Source of the DNA: Heliorestis convoluta
Lineage (GTDB): Bacteria; Bacillota; Desulfitobacteriia; Heliobacteriales; Heliobacteriaceae
NCBI RefSeq assembly: GCF_009649955.1
Contig: NZ_CP045875.1
Span: forward strand, 619,059-683,058
Length of the DNA: 64,000 nt
Direction: 5' to 3'
Position numbers and translations under genes: made by a program. The notes beneath the pieces were generated by a model. The model did not search any database. It had not been told where the DNA came from and worked only from the letters and a program-made list of their open reading frames with translations. Each line of letters starts with the position of its first letter. Positions within the stretch are counted from its first letter, which is position 1. Below are positions 7,660 to 17,315 of the stretch, one piece after another.

Positions 7660-8394
7660 TCACCCAAAAATCCCTACCCACTGCAGCGTAGGTGTAAAGC
7701 GATTCCCATTCCACTTAAGTACTGTGATCAAATCGCCCAAACCATCGGCACGATAGCGACCATAAATTCGCTGAAAAGCCAGTAGTTCAAAAACGCCATC
7801 ATAGTTAAAGTCTACGGGATACAAACCACCAACAGGACTTACATCACCTTCGATCGGTTCTTTTAATCTTCCCTTTTCATCGTAAATTTCAGAAAGATAT
7901 TCTTTTCCTTTGTAGCGAATGTCTATGGTGTAATGATTCGTGGCGTTTAAGCTCTTTACTTTTACTTGATAATAGTCTAGATACGTTACTTTGTATCGAT
8001 AAGCTTGGTTGAATTGTTCAAAATCAAAAAGCTTTCGAGCCTGGTTGTCTAAGAAAGAGTACACATATTCGTAGGTGAAAGCGCCAGAGCCTCCTGAGTT
8101 AATGGTAAGCTGAATATCTTTTACACCGTCCCCTGTAAAGTCTCCCAAAAAAAGAGTTGGTTCGTAGCCAGCCCTTTCTGTTAGTGGAAGGCTATACAAA
8201 GCCGAAGTTTTGCCATCTTGAACTATCAGTTTCATAGTATCAACAAAAGGACTGTCAGGATATGGATAATTCCCTGTTACGTAGACCCAATCAGGAATTC
8301 TATCTCCGTTTACATCGCCGATTTGATAAGTAAGAATCTTGCCTTGTAGAGCTTGTGTTGGTGCTTGATGTACCCTTTCATATCTATTGTCCAT
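7660..8394 (-). CDS. VCBS/FG-GAP-like calcium-loop repeat protein
   Basis: 244 aa, start ATG after GGAGG. Three EF-hand-like Asp-rich loops are seen: DVNGDRIPD near residue 27, DFTGDGVKD near 88 and DFNYDGVFE near 197. This is the calcium-binding pattern of VCBS/FG-GAP beta-propeller repeats. No signal peptide or membrane segment is evident, so location is unclear; spore or envelope association is only a guess. It is followed by a copper-amine-oxidase-type stalk protein gene on the same strand, but a strong terminator lies between them. Confidence 0.6.
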   Translation of the reverse strand: MDNRYERVHQAPTQALQGKILTYQIGDVNGDRIPDWVYVTGNYPYPDSPFVDTMKLIVQDGKTSALYSLPLTERAGYEPTLFLGDFTGDGVKDIQLTINSGGSGAFTYEYVYSFLDNQARKLFDFEQFNQAYRYKVTYLDYYQVKVKSLNATNHYTIDIRYKGKEYLSEIYDEKGRLKEPIEGDVSPVGGLYPVDFNYDGVFELLAFQRIYGRYRADGLGDLITVLKWNGNRFTPTLQWVGIFG

Positions 8395-8506
8395 CCTGTC
8401 GTAAGCCTCCTTCGCATATTCGCTCTTATAGAGTATGATGAGAAGGACTTTTTGCGCCTTTACGATTTTTTGGTAGGGTTAGCAAAAAACGCTCTTTAAT
8501 AGAAGC

Positions 8507-8541
8507 GCAAAAAAAGTAGCGATTTTACTCGCTACTTTTTT
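8507..8541. terminator. Bidirectional intrinsic terminator
   Basis: AAAAAAGTAGCGA pairs with TCGCTACTTTTTT across a short loop. It ends the 8589-9638 transcript. Confidence 0.85.
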
Positions 8542-8588
8542 CTCAGAATAAGATTACATATGGAGAACAGAAAAGAATAATTCTTTCC

Positions 8589-9638
8589 TTATTCCATTTT
8601 CTCATCATTATTAATAACAATTTGCCCTTCAAAGACATAGGCATTGTTCATGGCGACAACTTCTCTGAAAAAATGTAAAGGTACATAAGTAGTATTGTCT
8701 TTTAGTACCGGCGCTGTTCCTAGTTCTATAGGCCTTATTCCTAGACTGGTATAGGCGTCTTTCCCTATTTGCAAGGAAAAATCTTGACCCACTGTTATAC
8801 TTTGATCTCTTCCATCCCAAGTTACGCTATACCCCAATGCTTCTGCAATGGAGCGAAGTGGCACCATAATGGTTCCCTTTTCATCAGCATAGGGCTCAGC
8901 TGCTTTCACAACTTGATGATTCACCATGTATTCTAGATGGGAAAAATCAAGTTGTAAGATTTCCTCCGTAGTTGGCTCCTTTTCAAATAATACAATGATC
9001 TTTATAGGCGTTGTTTGCGGAGGAATGCTGCGTGTGGAAAAGTCATAGAAAACAGCCAATGTTTTGTCTGTTAGATCTCCTTTGTATGGAGCACCACTTG
9101 GATATAATATTTCCCTTTCTTCATCGATAGTAAGCTTTAATGCTTGATCTTTACTGAGCAAATTTTCATCAAAGACTTCAACTTTGACGTTACCATCGCT
9201 ATTTTCAAAGACAATCAATTCAGGTGCGTATTGGGGCGGATAGATCATGATGATGGGCTTATTGGCATCATAATATCCCGTGATCATATCTCCTAGCTTA
9301 ATTTGCTCTTTACCTGCTACATAAGTCTGTTGAGATACAATTAGATGGGCTTCTTGGCCTTGATCATTTTCGAGAAAGATTTTTAAGGCGCCCACATAGT
9401 GTTCCGTAATCTCCTTTACTTTCCCTGTAAAGGAGCCAATGGCAGAAGTTTCTACTTCTATCTCGACATATCTTTCTTCTTCTACTTTTTCAATTATCTC
9501 AATGACATCTCTTTTGTGATCACTGCTCACGCCTTTGTCTATTAATAAATTGTTAGCACCAGCAATACCTGGAATGGTTAATAAGGTGACCGTTAATGCA
9601 CCAGCAATAGCGCCTCTAATATGTTTAATAGTACTCAT
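8589..9638 (-). CDS. Secreted protein with copper amine oxidase N-terminal (stalk) domain
   Basis: 349 aa from the ATG at 9638, preceded by AAAGGGAG; the frame is open 18 codons more but those lack a ribosome site. A signal peptide (MSTIKHIRGAIAGALTVTLL, cleavage near IAGA-NN) directs export. A central beta-rich region follows. The last ~95 residues are a Cu_amine_oxidN1 module (GTIMVPLRSIAEALGYSVTW, TYVPLHFFREVV), common in Clostridia surface proteins and probably binding wall or other proteins, not copper. The gene stands alone between terminators. The function is not known. Confidence 0.75.
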   Translation of the reverse strand: MSTIKHIRGAIAGALTVTLLTIPGIAGANNLLIDKGVSSDHKRDVIEIIEKVEEERYVEIEVETSAIGSFTGKVKEITEHYVGALKIFLENDQGQEAHLIVSQQTYVAGKEQIKLGDMITGYYDANKPIIMIYPPQYAPELIVFENSDGNVKVEVFDENLLSKDQALKLTIDEEREILYPSGAPYKGDLTDKTLAVFYDFSTRSIPPQTTPIKIIVLFEKEPTTEEILQLDFSHLEYMVNHQVVKAAEPYADEKGTIMVPLRSIAEALGYSVTWDGRDQSITVGQDFSLQIGKDAYTSLGIRPIELGTAPVLKDNTTYVPLHFFREVVAMNNAYVFEGQIVINNDEKME

Positions 9639-9796
9639 TGACCGATTACTCCCTTTCTTGTTATTTACTCTATTAGACCCTAGAAAGAGCAAAAAAGTTT
9701 CAGCTTATTTTCACAAGTAACATAGAGAATATCTATAACAACCTTTTTGCGCTTGAGAATGGCTGTGCCTTGTTCTACTGAAGCGTTCTCGTGCTT

Positions 9797-10273
9797 CTAT
9801 TTTTTATAGCTTTGACAACGTTGTATCTCTTTCAACAAGCTTTGTGTACGATAGGGTTCTGGCAAAGAGGCTCCGCCACGATTCAACTCAATCTCATATT
9901 TTTGTGTTGTCGGCAGTCCTGCTTGGCATTTGTATTCTGCAGTCGCTACATAGATCATGACGTTTTCATAAAGATGCTCTTCTATTTTTACAGTTACATA
10001 TTCTTTTTCGTAGTGTTCAGGATACTGTTCACGATGATCTAAGTATTTATGCCCTCTGTCTGATACCTGATAGAGAACACCATAGACATAACTCTTTTCA
10101 TCTTTTTCAACATTCGCCCACACATATCGACGGCAGCCACTTCGTTTATTCATACAAAAGCGCCAACCATCTATTCTACCAATGCCAATAAGCTCAAACT
10201 CTTCTATAACGCCAGCCTCCATAAGCCGTTCTTTGTCCATGCAAGATCCGTAAGCAAAGTAAAGAATGCTCAT
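9797..10273 (-). CDS. Gamma-glutamylcyclotransferase-like (AIG2/GGCT fold) protein
   Basis: 158 aa. The N-terminal FAYGSCMDKERL is the GGCT substrate loop (YGSxM). LDHREQYPEHYEKEYV near residue 78 holds the Glu expected as the catalytic acid/base and the P-x-x-Y-x-K/R pattern. Enzymes of this fold cyclise gamma-glutamyl amino acids, or in the ChaC group cleave glutathione. The adjacent gshAB makes glutathione, so a role in gamma-glutamyl turnover is plausible but inferred. A terminator separates the two genes, so they are probably not one transcript. Confidence 0.7.
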   Translation of the reverse strand: MSILYFAYGSCMDKERLMEAGVIEEFELIGIGRIDGWRFCMNKRSGCRRYVWANVEKDEKSYVYGVLYQVSDRGHKYLDHREQYPEHYEKEYVTVKIEEHLYENVMIYVATAEYKCQAGLPTTQKYEIELNRGGASLPEPYRTQSLLKEIQRCQSYKK

Positions 10274-10421
10274 TGACCTACCTCCATCGATTAAGTTATA
10301 TCATGTTCGAAAGAGCACTTGTTCGATTCGGGTTCTACTTCTACCATAGGCAATTTCACCTGCTACAAGGCTGTCAGCGATCACGATGGCCGGAAAAACC
10401 ACCATGGCACTCCCTGCGAGC

Positions 10422-10476
10422 AAAAAAGAAAGGCAGTTCTAGTTGTCATGCTTTGTCATACTTGAACTGCCTTTCT
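10422..10476 (-). terminator. Intrinsic terminator after gshAB
   Basis: AGAAAGGCAGTTC (10427-10439) pairs with GAACTGCCTTTCT (10464-10476). The plus-strand A-run at 10422-10427 gives the U-run on the minus strand. Confidence 0.75.
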
Positions 10477-10562
10477 ATGAATTGGCGATTGCCCTTTGTT
10501 TAATGACTCAAATGGATTATTATTTCCCCTTGGGCAGCAAAGCGACTCCACTGTGCTTACAC

Positions 10563-12902
10563 TTACTTCGGAAATAACAAATCCAACACTTTTTCTCCAA
10601 CAGGTCTTCTTTTCCCTTGATAGGGGTAATAATGCATGTACATAGCTGGATTAAAGTTTAGCTCAATGATGGCATAGTTAGATTCATCACAGGGGCTTTC
10701 AATATCTTCAATTATAATATCAACGCCGGTAATGGCCGCTCCTATAGCTTGTGCAGCCTTTACAGCCAGTTCTTTGTAGCTTTCATGAACAAGCTCGGTG
10801 TAGTCTATGCTATCACCGCCGGTGCTAATATTGGAGTTCTCTCTTAAAAAGACGACCTCACCCTGCCTTGGAAGATAGTCAAAATCTTTACCCTGGGCTT
10901 TGAGGAAGCTTTCCTCGATCTCACCAAGGACGATTTTTTCCAGTGGTGTTTTGTGACCTTGTCCCCGCAAGGGGTCTTTGTTTTTCTCTATCACGAGCTC
11001 CCGAATATTTCTTTGCCCATCTCCTTGCACATTGGCCGGTACCCTTTGGAGAACCCCAATTACCTCATTGTCTATAACCAAAAAACGATACTCTTTGCCC
11101 GGCACAAAGTGCTCTATTAAGACACTCGCGTCGTGATGAAAAGCGATCTCTAAAGCCCGGTCATATTCCTTCTTGGTGAATTTATCTTTGAAAATGGATA
11201 TGCCAATTCCATAATTCGTTGATTTTGGTTTCACAACGATGGGACTGTTTTGGAATGTATCAAAGGATAACTTTGCTTTCTCTATATCGTAGTAGCTACT
11301 ACTAGTCGGTACAGTAAGGTTATGTTCCTTCAATAATTCCTTGGTCACAACCTTATTTTCCATGATTAAGGCGGTGACATAAGAATCCTTCGATGTTTTG
11401 GTAGCCTGCTTTACATACTCTACTTGAGACCCTTGCTGTAACTTCAGAAAGTTTTCTTCTCTATCGAGAATCTCAAAAGTAATACCTCTCGTAATAGCAT
11501 CTCTGATTAAGATTTGAGTCGATAACTCCAAATCTTCAAAACCTCTTAAAATCACATTGCTTCTGCTATCTTCTACATATTCTTTTGCTTTCTCTACATG
11601 AAAAGCTACATAGGATTTGTTTTTAGCTTCTTCAATAATTCTATAGGCATAGGTTTTGGTTGGATCTTGAACCTTTTCTCTGGCCCCTTCAATCAGCGTT
11701 GCGTAAAAATCTTCTTTAACATTGAATGTTCTTGTTATTTTTGCCATTTCCTGTAGTATATCTAAGGCCGCCGCTCTAAAAGAAACCAACTGCCCCGATT
11801 CATCATAAATCGTAAGATCAGCTTGTCTGCCCGCTACGGTTACAGCATCATGGTTCTGGTTCGCAATATCTTGCTCTTTTGCACCAAAAGGCGTCTCTTC
11901 GAGTAGTACCATATAAATCATAAAAAGGTGCGTCAAATAGATATCTTCCATGAAGATTCCATTTTTGTTAAAAGGGTTTAGATCAAAGATGCGCAGCTCT
12001 AGGTACTGAATTCCCCCATTTTTCAATTGCTCTAAGTTGCCCTTTTTGCCTTTTGCTTTTAATCGTACTGGATTATAAAATTCGTTGGCATTGGCAATCT
12101 TACCGTCATCGATCAAGGACTGAATGGCGCTGATATAGCCTTCTAGAGAATCGTAGCTAACAATAAAATCTTCCTCGTTTTTGTATCCACACTTGCTGTT
12201 TCTTAAAGAGCTCATATCCTTGAAGTAATAGCTTTCGCTATCTAGTTCTTCGCTCATAGCTGCAAATTTTTCACCAAAAGACTTGTGATAAGCGGGGCTG
12301 GCACCGGTTAGGTAGATTAATAACCATCGATACCGCAAAAAGTTTTTGGCCACTTTAAGATATAGCGCATCTTTGAAATCCCTATACTTTTCTTTGCCGC
12401 CAAATTCCCTGTGCAAACGCATCAAAAAGTCTTCATCAAAAGAGAAATTGTAGTGAATCCCTGATAGTAACTGCTTCTTCCGACCGTATTTTTCGGCCAA
12501 TCTTTGCCGATATTCTCTTTCTGCACTGCCTTCACTGGCAAATACAGCGATAGGAATCTCTTCCTCTTCTGGTACAATCGGCGGATTGCTTTGGGGCCAT
12601 AGATATTCTTCTCCAATATTTAAGGAGATGATATCCTGCAAGTTTTCGAGGAAAGCGTATACTTCCTCTATGCTTCCACATACAGGCGTTACCATTTCAA
12701 CTTGACTTTCCGAGAAGTCTGTTTTGATATAGGGATTGTAGAGCTTGTCTCCAAATTCCTTAGGATGGAGTGTCAACGCCAATTTACCTTGCCGGTCTAC
12801 CCTGACATTCTCTTTTTCCAACCCAAAAGTGCCCTTAAATAATTGTGTCGATAGATTTTCTTTAATTACGTATTCTATGAGACCTTTGTTTACTTTCTCC
12901 AT
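10563..12902 (-). CDS. gshAB: Bifunctional glutamate-cysteine ligase/glutathione synthetase
   Basis: 779 aa, starting at the ATG at 12902 with GGAGG 5 nt before. This is the usual length of GshAB/GshF, which makes gamma-glutamylcysteine and then glutathione from Glu, Cys, Gly and ATP in the cytosol. Residues ~1-450 are the GshA-type ligase (GTFGLEKENVRVD, QYLELRIFDLNPF). Residues ~490-779 are an ATP-grasp domain (PIVVKPKSTNYGIGISIF, HFVPGKEYRFLVID, NYAIIELNFNPAMYMHYYP). The gene is single, ended by its own hairpin. GshAB is patchy in Firmicutes and often transferred, but nothing here shows a recent transfer. Confidence 0.93.
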   Translation of the reverse strand: MEKVNKGLIEYVIKENLSTQLFKGTFGLEKENVRVDRQGKLALTLHPKEFGDKLYNPYIKTDFSESQVEMVTPVCGSIEEVYAFLENLQDIISLNIGEEYLWPQSNPPIVPEEEEIPIAVFASEGSAEREYRQRLAEKYGRKKQLLSGIHYNFSFDEDFLMRLHREFGGKEKYRDFKDALYLKVAKNFLRYRWLLIYLTGASPAYHKSFGEKFAAMSEELDSESYYFKDMSSLRNSKCGYKNEEDFIVSYDSLEGYISAIQSLIDDGKIANANEFYNPVRLKAKGKKGNLEQLKNGGIQYLELRIFDLNPFNKNGIFMEDIYLTHLFMIYMVLLEETPFGAKEQDIANQNHDAVTVAGRQADLTIYDESGQLVSFRAAALDILQEMAKITRTFNVKEDFYATLIEGAREKVQDPTKTYAYRIIEEAKNKSYVAFHVEKAKEYVEDSRSNVILRGFEDLELSTQILIRDAITRGITFEILDREENFLKLQQGSQVEYVKQATKTSKDSYVTALIMENKVVTKELLKEHNLTVPTSSSYYDIEKAKLSFDTFQNSPIVVKPKSTNYGIGISIFKDKFTKKEYDRALEIAFHHDASVLIEHFVPGKEYRFLVIDNEVIGVLQRVPANVQGDGQRNIRELVIEKNKDPLRGQGHKTPLEKIVLGEIEESFLKAQGKDFDYLPRQGEVVFLRENSNISTGGDSIDYTELVHESYKELAVKAAQAIGAAITGVDIIIEDIESPCDESNYAIIELNFNPAMYMHYYPYQGKRRPVGEKVLDLLFPK

Positions 12903-12989
12903 ACGAACCTCCATGCCCGGTCACATAACCAGATGAAAATAGCACAGCGCATTGGCTTTCTCACTTGTTACAATAACACAAAAGAACCC

Positions 12990-13970
12990 TTAATACACAT
13001 CTTGCTTTGTAAAAACAAAAAAGGATAGAAATAGCGCTCCAAGAGCCCAGATTGTCAAGATAGCCATGGAAAAACCAAGGGTCATTCCTTCTATCGGCGG
13101 ACCTTGCCCTGTTAAATAGCTTGTGAGATTCAAGTTGACCATAAAGAGATACTTTGCCGTTTCCCAAGAAGAAACCATGTTACTTAAGATGGTACCGGCG
13201 ATCAAGGCGGCAAGCATAATGCCCATGCCAGCAGCGGTGCTCTTAATAAGAACTGACAAAAGAAAAGACAAGGTACCGACCACAAGGGAGACAAACCAGG
13301 CTAGACCGAAGATCATTAAAAGATATTGCCATTGTGGAATAATATAAGTTGACGCTGTATCAAGCTCTCCACCTTGAACAGAAAAGCCTGTAATGATTGG
13401 CGCCATCCAACCTTTATAACCAAAGACAAGACCTGAGATGAGATAGCCAATCAAACCAAAGATAAAGATGATAAAAGACACAGCCAGAATCAGAGTAATA
13501 TATTTGCTTAAAAGAATTCGCCATCGTTTGACAGGCCTTGTAAGCAACAATTTAATCGTACCGATACTTTTTTCCGATGAGACTAGATCGGCTGCAATCA
13601 CCATCACCATAAGGGGCAACAACAATTGAATTGAGTTTTCTACAAAACCACGGAGAAAAGTAGGAGCCCCTGGTTCTGTTGGATTGATATCGTTATCTAG
13701 GTAGTATTGTTGCTGGGCAATGCGAATCTGCAACTGTTGCTTCCATTCATCGGAGATGCGTGTACTGCTGAGACGGTTTTGTGTATCAATGATTTGTTGT
13801 TGTAAGGTTGTTCTCCAGTCTTCTGTCCCTAGCCTTTCCCTTGTTCTTTCAATTTCTTTGGCCTGGGCATATGTAAAGACAGCAATCAGCATGGCCATAA
13901 TCAAGGTGACAACAAGAAGGCGCCGCTTTCCTAGTAATTTGATGATTTCATTTAATACAAGCTTAATCAA
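12990..13970 (-). CDS. ABC-2 type transporter permease
   Basis: 326 aa from a TTG that overlaps the end of the ATPase gene by 8 nt, behind GGAGG. A first transmembrane segment near residues 15-35 is followed by a large outside loop with a helical region (about 40-105), then five hydrophobic segments spread to the C-terminus, typical of ABC-2 permeases with a big first loop. It would pair with the adjacent ATPase as an exporter or membrane-remodelling transporter. The substrate is not predictable; the same operon carries a GDSL hydrolase. Confidence 0.8.
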   Translation of the reverse strand: MIKLVLNEIIKLLGKRRLLVVTLIMAMLIAVFTYAQAKEIERTRERLGTEDWRTTLQQQIIDTQNRLSSTRISDEWKQQLQIRIAQQQYYLDNDINPTEPGAPTFLRGFVENSIQLLLPLMVMVIAADLVSSEKSIGTIKLLLTRPVKRWRILLSKYITLILAVSFIIFIFGLIGYLISGLVFGYKGWMAPIITGFSVQGGELDTASTYIIPQWQYLLMIFGLAWFVSLVVGTLSFLLSVLIKSTAAGMGIMLAALIAGTILSNMVSSWETAKYLFMVNLNLTSYLTGQGPPIEGMTLGFSMAILTIWALGALFLSFFVFTKQDVY

Positions 13971-14877
13971 CAGTCTCGCCTCCTGTGATATGGAGGAACA
14001 GGTCTTCTAGCATAGGCATTTGTCGGTTCATTTCTTGTACCATAACGGCTGATTCTACAAGTTTTTGGTTCCAGTGAGCTGCTTCTTCACCACCAGGGTA
14101 GGTTGTTATGATACGGTCTTCTTCTACTGTAACTTCCGTAAGCCTTTGCAGAATCTCTACTCCTTTTTCTAGTGGTTCTACTCTCCAGATGAGTCGTTCT
14201 TGTTGCCCTAATAAGCTCTTCACTTCTCCCACCTGAAGCACTTGCCCTTTGGAGATAATGGCAACACGGTCGCACATTAGCTGAATCTCACTGAGCAAGT
14301 GACTCGAAACGAAAACACTTAAGCCTTCTTCTTCAGCAAGAAAACGGATAAATTGACGCATTTCTCGAATGCCTGAAGGATCAAGTCCGTTGGTCGGTTC
14401 ATCAAGAATCAACACTTTAGGCTTTCCTAAGAGTGCTTGGGCAATACCAAGTCGTTGCCTCATACCAAGAGAGTAGGTCTGCACTTTATCGTGAATTCGA
14501 TGTTGCAACCGAACCAATTGTACTACTTCATCGATTCGTTTTTGGCTGATCTTAGGTAACATATTGGCAAAAAGCTGTAAATTTTCCCAGCCTGTTAGGT
14601 AAGGGTACAGCTCTGGGTTTTCTACGATACAACCGAGATGGGCCATTGCTTCGGTAAAGTTCTTTTTCAGATCGTAACCACAGATCTCAATGGATCCTGT
14701 TGTAGGTTGAATCAAACCAACGAGCATGCGGATTGTTGTTGTTTTGCCTGCACCATTGGGACCTAAAAAGCCGAAAACCTCACCGCGATGCAGTTCAAAG
14801 TCAATGTTTTGAATAATCTCTTTATGGTCAATCACTTTGCGTAAGCCTTTCACGGCCAGCGTTATTTCCTGGTTCAT
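13963..14877 (-). CDS. ABC transporter ATP-binding protein
   Basis: 304 aa. Its ATG overlaps the stop of the hydrolase gene (TGATG), with GAGGTGA upstream, so translation is coupled. Walker A is GPNGAGKTT near residue 40, the signature is YSLGMRQRLGIAQAL near 135, Walker B is KVLILDEPTNGLDPSG, and the H-loop is VFVSSHLLSEI. The C-terminal ~90 residues resemble the extension of DrrA/CcmA/BcrA-type export ATPases. It powers the adjacent permease. Confidence 0.9.
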   Translation of the reverse strand: MNQEITLAVKGLRKVIDHKEIIQNIDFELHRGEVFGFLGPNGAGKTTTIRMLVGLIQPTTGSIEICGYDLKKNFTEAMAHLGCIVENPELYPYLTGWENLQLFANMLPKISQKRIDEVVQLVRLQHRIHDKVQTYSLGMRQRLGIAQALLGKPKVLILDEPTNGLDPSGIREMRQFIRFLAEEEGLSVFVSSHLLSEIQLMCDRVAIISKGQVLQVGEVKSLLGQQERLIWRVEPLEKGVEILQRLTEVTVEEDRIITTYPGGEEAAHWNQKLVESAVMVQEMNRQMPMLEDLFLHITGGETVD

Positions 14878-15686
14878 CAATCGGTCTCACCTCGCCTTGA
14901 AAGTAGTGACGTTAGCCGTTCTGCCATCATGCGATACCCTTCTGCATTGGGATGAAATTGATCAGAATAGAGATATTGGTTCACATTCAACTGAAAAAGA
15001 TCAAAAGTGGGAACAAATACAGTCTGACTATATTGGGCCAGTGCTTCGGCGCTTTCATAGTTCCATTGTCGAATCACTTGTGATGTGATTTCACTATCGT
15101 CAAAGTTGATAAATGGATTGTACAAGCCTAGGTAAAAAATAAGGGCTTCTTCGTTTTGTTGGCGAATCTCTGAAAGAATGAAATGGAGATTCTGAAGATA
15201 GTCTTTTTCATAAGCTTGAATCGCTTCTAAGTCCATAGTAAGAAGTGTTTCCCCTCGGCGGAAAAGATCGTTGCCACCGATGGTAAGTACAATAAGATCA
15301 GCTTCTTGAAGTGTTCTTTGTACATCCAATTGTTCAATTTGTTGTGCCAATTGATCAGAGCGCTGACCGTTGATGGCTAGGTTGTGAATGGATACAGTCT
15401 CTTGAGAGTTTTGACGAAGATAATCAACGAGATGACCTACATACCCTTTGCCTGTACTGTCACCGGTGCCACGAGTCAAAGAATCACCTAAAGCTACAAC
15501 AGAGAATCTATCTTTTAGCGCTGCTGTGGGCTCTGTAGCGCTTCTCTCTATTGTTAAAGGTACCATTGTTGCCATAGAAGGACCGTTAATATAGCTCTGC
15601 AATGTCATGGAAAGGCCGACGATCCAAAGTATTGATAGCATTGTAGCAAATAAAGCAAAGACTTGTACTTGCCTTACTTTAACCAT
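14877..15686 (-). CDS. Membrane-anchored SGNH/GDSL hydrolase
   Basis: 269 aa, start ATG after AGGTAGGAAG. An N-terminal hydrophobic segment (about 8-30) acts as signal anchor, placing the enzyme outside. All four SGNH blocks are visible: VALGDSLTRG (Ser nucleophile), a Gly block near 100 (NLAINGQRSDQL), GGNDL, and DQFHPNAEGYR (Asp/His of the triad). It is first in the three-gene unit with the ABC exporter. Family members hydrolyse esters of lipids, peptidoglycan modifications or arylesters; here the substrate may be a cell-envelope ester linked to the exporter. Confidence 0.85.
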   Translation of the reverse strand: MVKVRQVQVFALFATMLSILWIVGLSMTLQSYINGPSMATMVPLTIERSATEPTAALKDRFSVVALGDSLTRGTGDSTGKGYVGHLVDYLRQNSQETVSIHNLAINGQRSDQLAQQIEQLDVQRTLQEADLIVLTIGGNDLFRRGETLLTMDLEAIQAYEKDYLQNLHFILSEIRQQNEEALIFYLGLYNPFINFDDSEITSQVIRQWNYESAEALAQYSQTVFVPTFDLFQLNVNQYLYSDQFHPNAEGYRMMAERLTSLLSRRGETD

Positions 15687-15870
15687 GTTACTTCCTACCT
15701 TTCTTCGTTCTTTGATGAGGATTCTTATTGTCAGTCATCATATCACTTCTATTCAGGCACTTCAACCAATTCAGCCAAGCCTAGGCCCCTCTTTATTGAT
15801 TTCATTGTACGAAACAATTGTACCGTAGAGAAAGTACAGGCGGGTCAAGAAGTTATGTAGATTAAGCAGA

Positions 15871-15902
15871 GAAAAAACCAGCCTTGTTACAAAAGGCCGG
15901 TT
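15871..15902 (-). terminator. Intrinsic terminator after the propeller gene
   Basis: AACCAGCCTT pairs with AAGGCCGGTT (one mismatch), and the plus A-run at 15871-15877 gives a minus-strand U-run. Confidence 0.6.
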
Positions 15903-15920
15903 CGATTCCATCAAATATCC

Positions 15921-17171
15921 CTATAGGCTTTGAGGTTCTTTGGCTGTAAAAACATGGACTTGGCCTTTACGGTCGCCCACTAGCAGTTTTCCTTTTTCTA
16001 AAAAAGCGAGTGAAGCGACAGAATTCTCAAAAGGCATGGCATATACTTCTTTTCCACGACTTGACCAGACAATAAGTTCTCGCTCCGTTCCAAGAAAAAT
16101 ATATCCTTCTAAGTCTACAGCCAAAGCTTGTATAATTCCTCGTTCTAGTGGTAATTTACCTACTTCGCGCTCAATCTGTCCTTCCGTGCCTACAACGTAT
16201 ACAAGGCCTTCTAAGGTGGCAGCTAACAAGCGCTTCTGTAACAGTGGTTGAATGGCAATGGGTGTGTAATAGGTTGTATCGGTGGCTATCTCTTTGACCA
16301 TATCACCATATTTGTTCACGATTTCAAAGCCAAAACCAGATTCATGCCAGCGGATAAATTCGTTATTCGCTGTAACGCCTAAAATAATTGCACTTCCTTC
16401 TTCAGGAAGAGGATGTTCTTCAAATGGACGCTGTAAGTTGCTCCACCAGACAACAGACTCTATGCCTTCTGTAAAAGCAGCAACTCGTCCATTTTCCGAT
16501 CGGGCAAGGCTTGTCCACTTTCGAAGAACGCGGTCACCACTAACGCCCCATTCTTCTGGCCCTTTAGACCATACAATAGCACCTGTCATATCAATCCCTT
16601 TTAAGATGCCTTCTTCTTGACTAACAGCTAGAAAGTCTCCGCTTAGTAAGGGTATGATCTGAATGGATCGCTTGATTTCTTTTGGTGCTTCTCCCTCTTC
16701 GCTGGCCTCGTAGCCAGGTATCTCACTGATAGTCCAAGTCTGTTCGAGAAGCAAGCCTTGCTCCCATTTATGCGCTACTAGATGGCTTGTATTGCTTGCA
16801 CCTGCTATGCTGTCTGCAACGAATAGATCTTCTGTCCTATCTATTATGTAAGCATCTTTTTCTACAGAGTCATCGCCTGCGAAAAGATTGGACTCGACGA
16901 AAGGTTTCGCAGAAAAAGAAATGATTCCTGCATAGGATGAAAAGGCTATAGCACCTGCAAAAAAAATAGAAACGGTGATTGTCGCTACAAGTACTTTATT
17001 CCAAGGGCCTTTCCTTTTCTTCCGATATTTATAAGGCGGCAAAGTCGGCTCTACAGGTTTATAGCCAGACACAGAGACAATTCTTTTCTGGCTGGGCTTA
17101 AATTCGCGTTCTATCGGTGTATCAAATAGGTAGTCTTCTTGATCTGTTGAGAGGTCAGAGCGCTTATCCAT
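15921..17171 (-). CDS. Membrane-anchored beta-propeller (PQQ/WD-like) protein
   Basis: 416 aa. A charged cytoplasmic head (about 1-55) precedes one transmembrane helix (about 57-80, LVATITVSIFFAGAIAF). The rest is outside and built of repeating beta strands (DLFVADSIAGA, LLSGDFLAVSQ, LAATLEGLVYVVG, IFLGTERELIVWS, KLLVGDRKGQVHVF), the look of a seven-blade PQQ or WD propeller. It probably works as a scaffold or sensor in the envelope. The gene stands alone between hfq and the ABC operon; no partner is obvious. Confidence 0.65.
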   Translation of the reverse strand: MDKRSDLSTDQEDYLFDTPIEREFKPSQKRIVSVSGYKPVEPTLPPYKYRKKRKGPWNKVLVATITVSIFFAGAIAFSSYAGIISFSAKPFVESNLFAGDDSVEKDAYIIDRTEDLFVADSIAGASNTSHLVAHKWEQGLLLEQTWTISEIPGYEASEEGEAPKEIKRSIQIIPLLSGDFLAVSQEEGILKGIDMTGAIVWSKGPEEWGVSGDRVLRKWTSLARSENGRVAAFTEGIESVVWWSNLQRPFEEHPLPEEGSAIILGVTANNEFIRWHESGFGFEIVNKYGDMVKEIATDTTYYTPIAIQPLLQKRLLAATLEGLVYVVGTEGQIEREVGKLPLERGIIQALAVDLEGYIFLGTERELIVWSSRGKEVYAMPFENSVASLAFLEKGKLLVGDRKGQVHVFTAKEPQSL

Positions 17172-17270
17172 ACGTATTCCACTCCTTGGTTTGGCATATT
17201 ATGGTTAAGTACTTCTCTCTTTCTTTGGATTCTCCTTCCAATTTATGATAAAAACATCAAAATAGGGAAT

Positions 17271-17306
17271 AAAAAAGACACCTCTCTTATTGAAGAGGTG
17301 TCTTTC
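17271..17306. terminator. Intrinsic terminator after hfq
   Basis: AAGACACCTCT pairs with AGAGGTGTCTT. The plus A-run at 17271-17276 gives a minus-strand U-run, so this is the end of the miaB-hfq operon. Confidence 0.85.
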
Positions 17307-17315
17307 TCTACCCAA

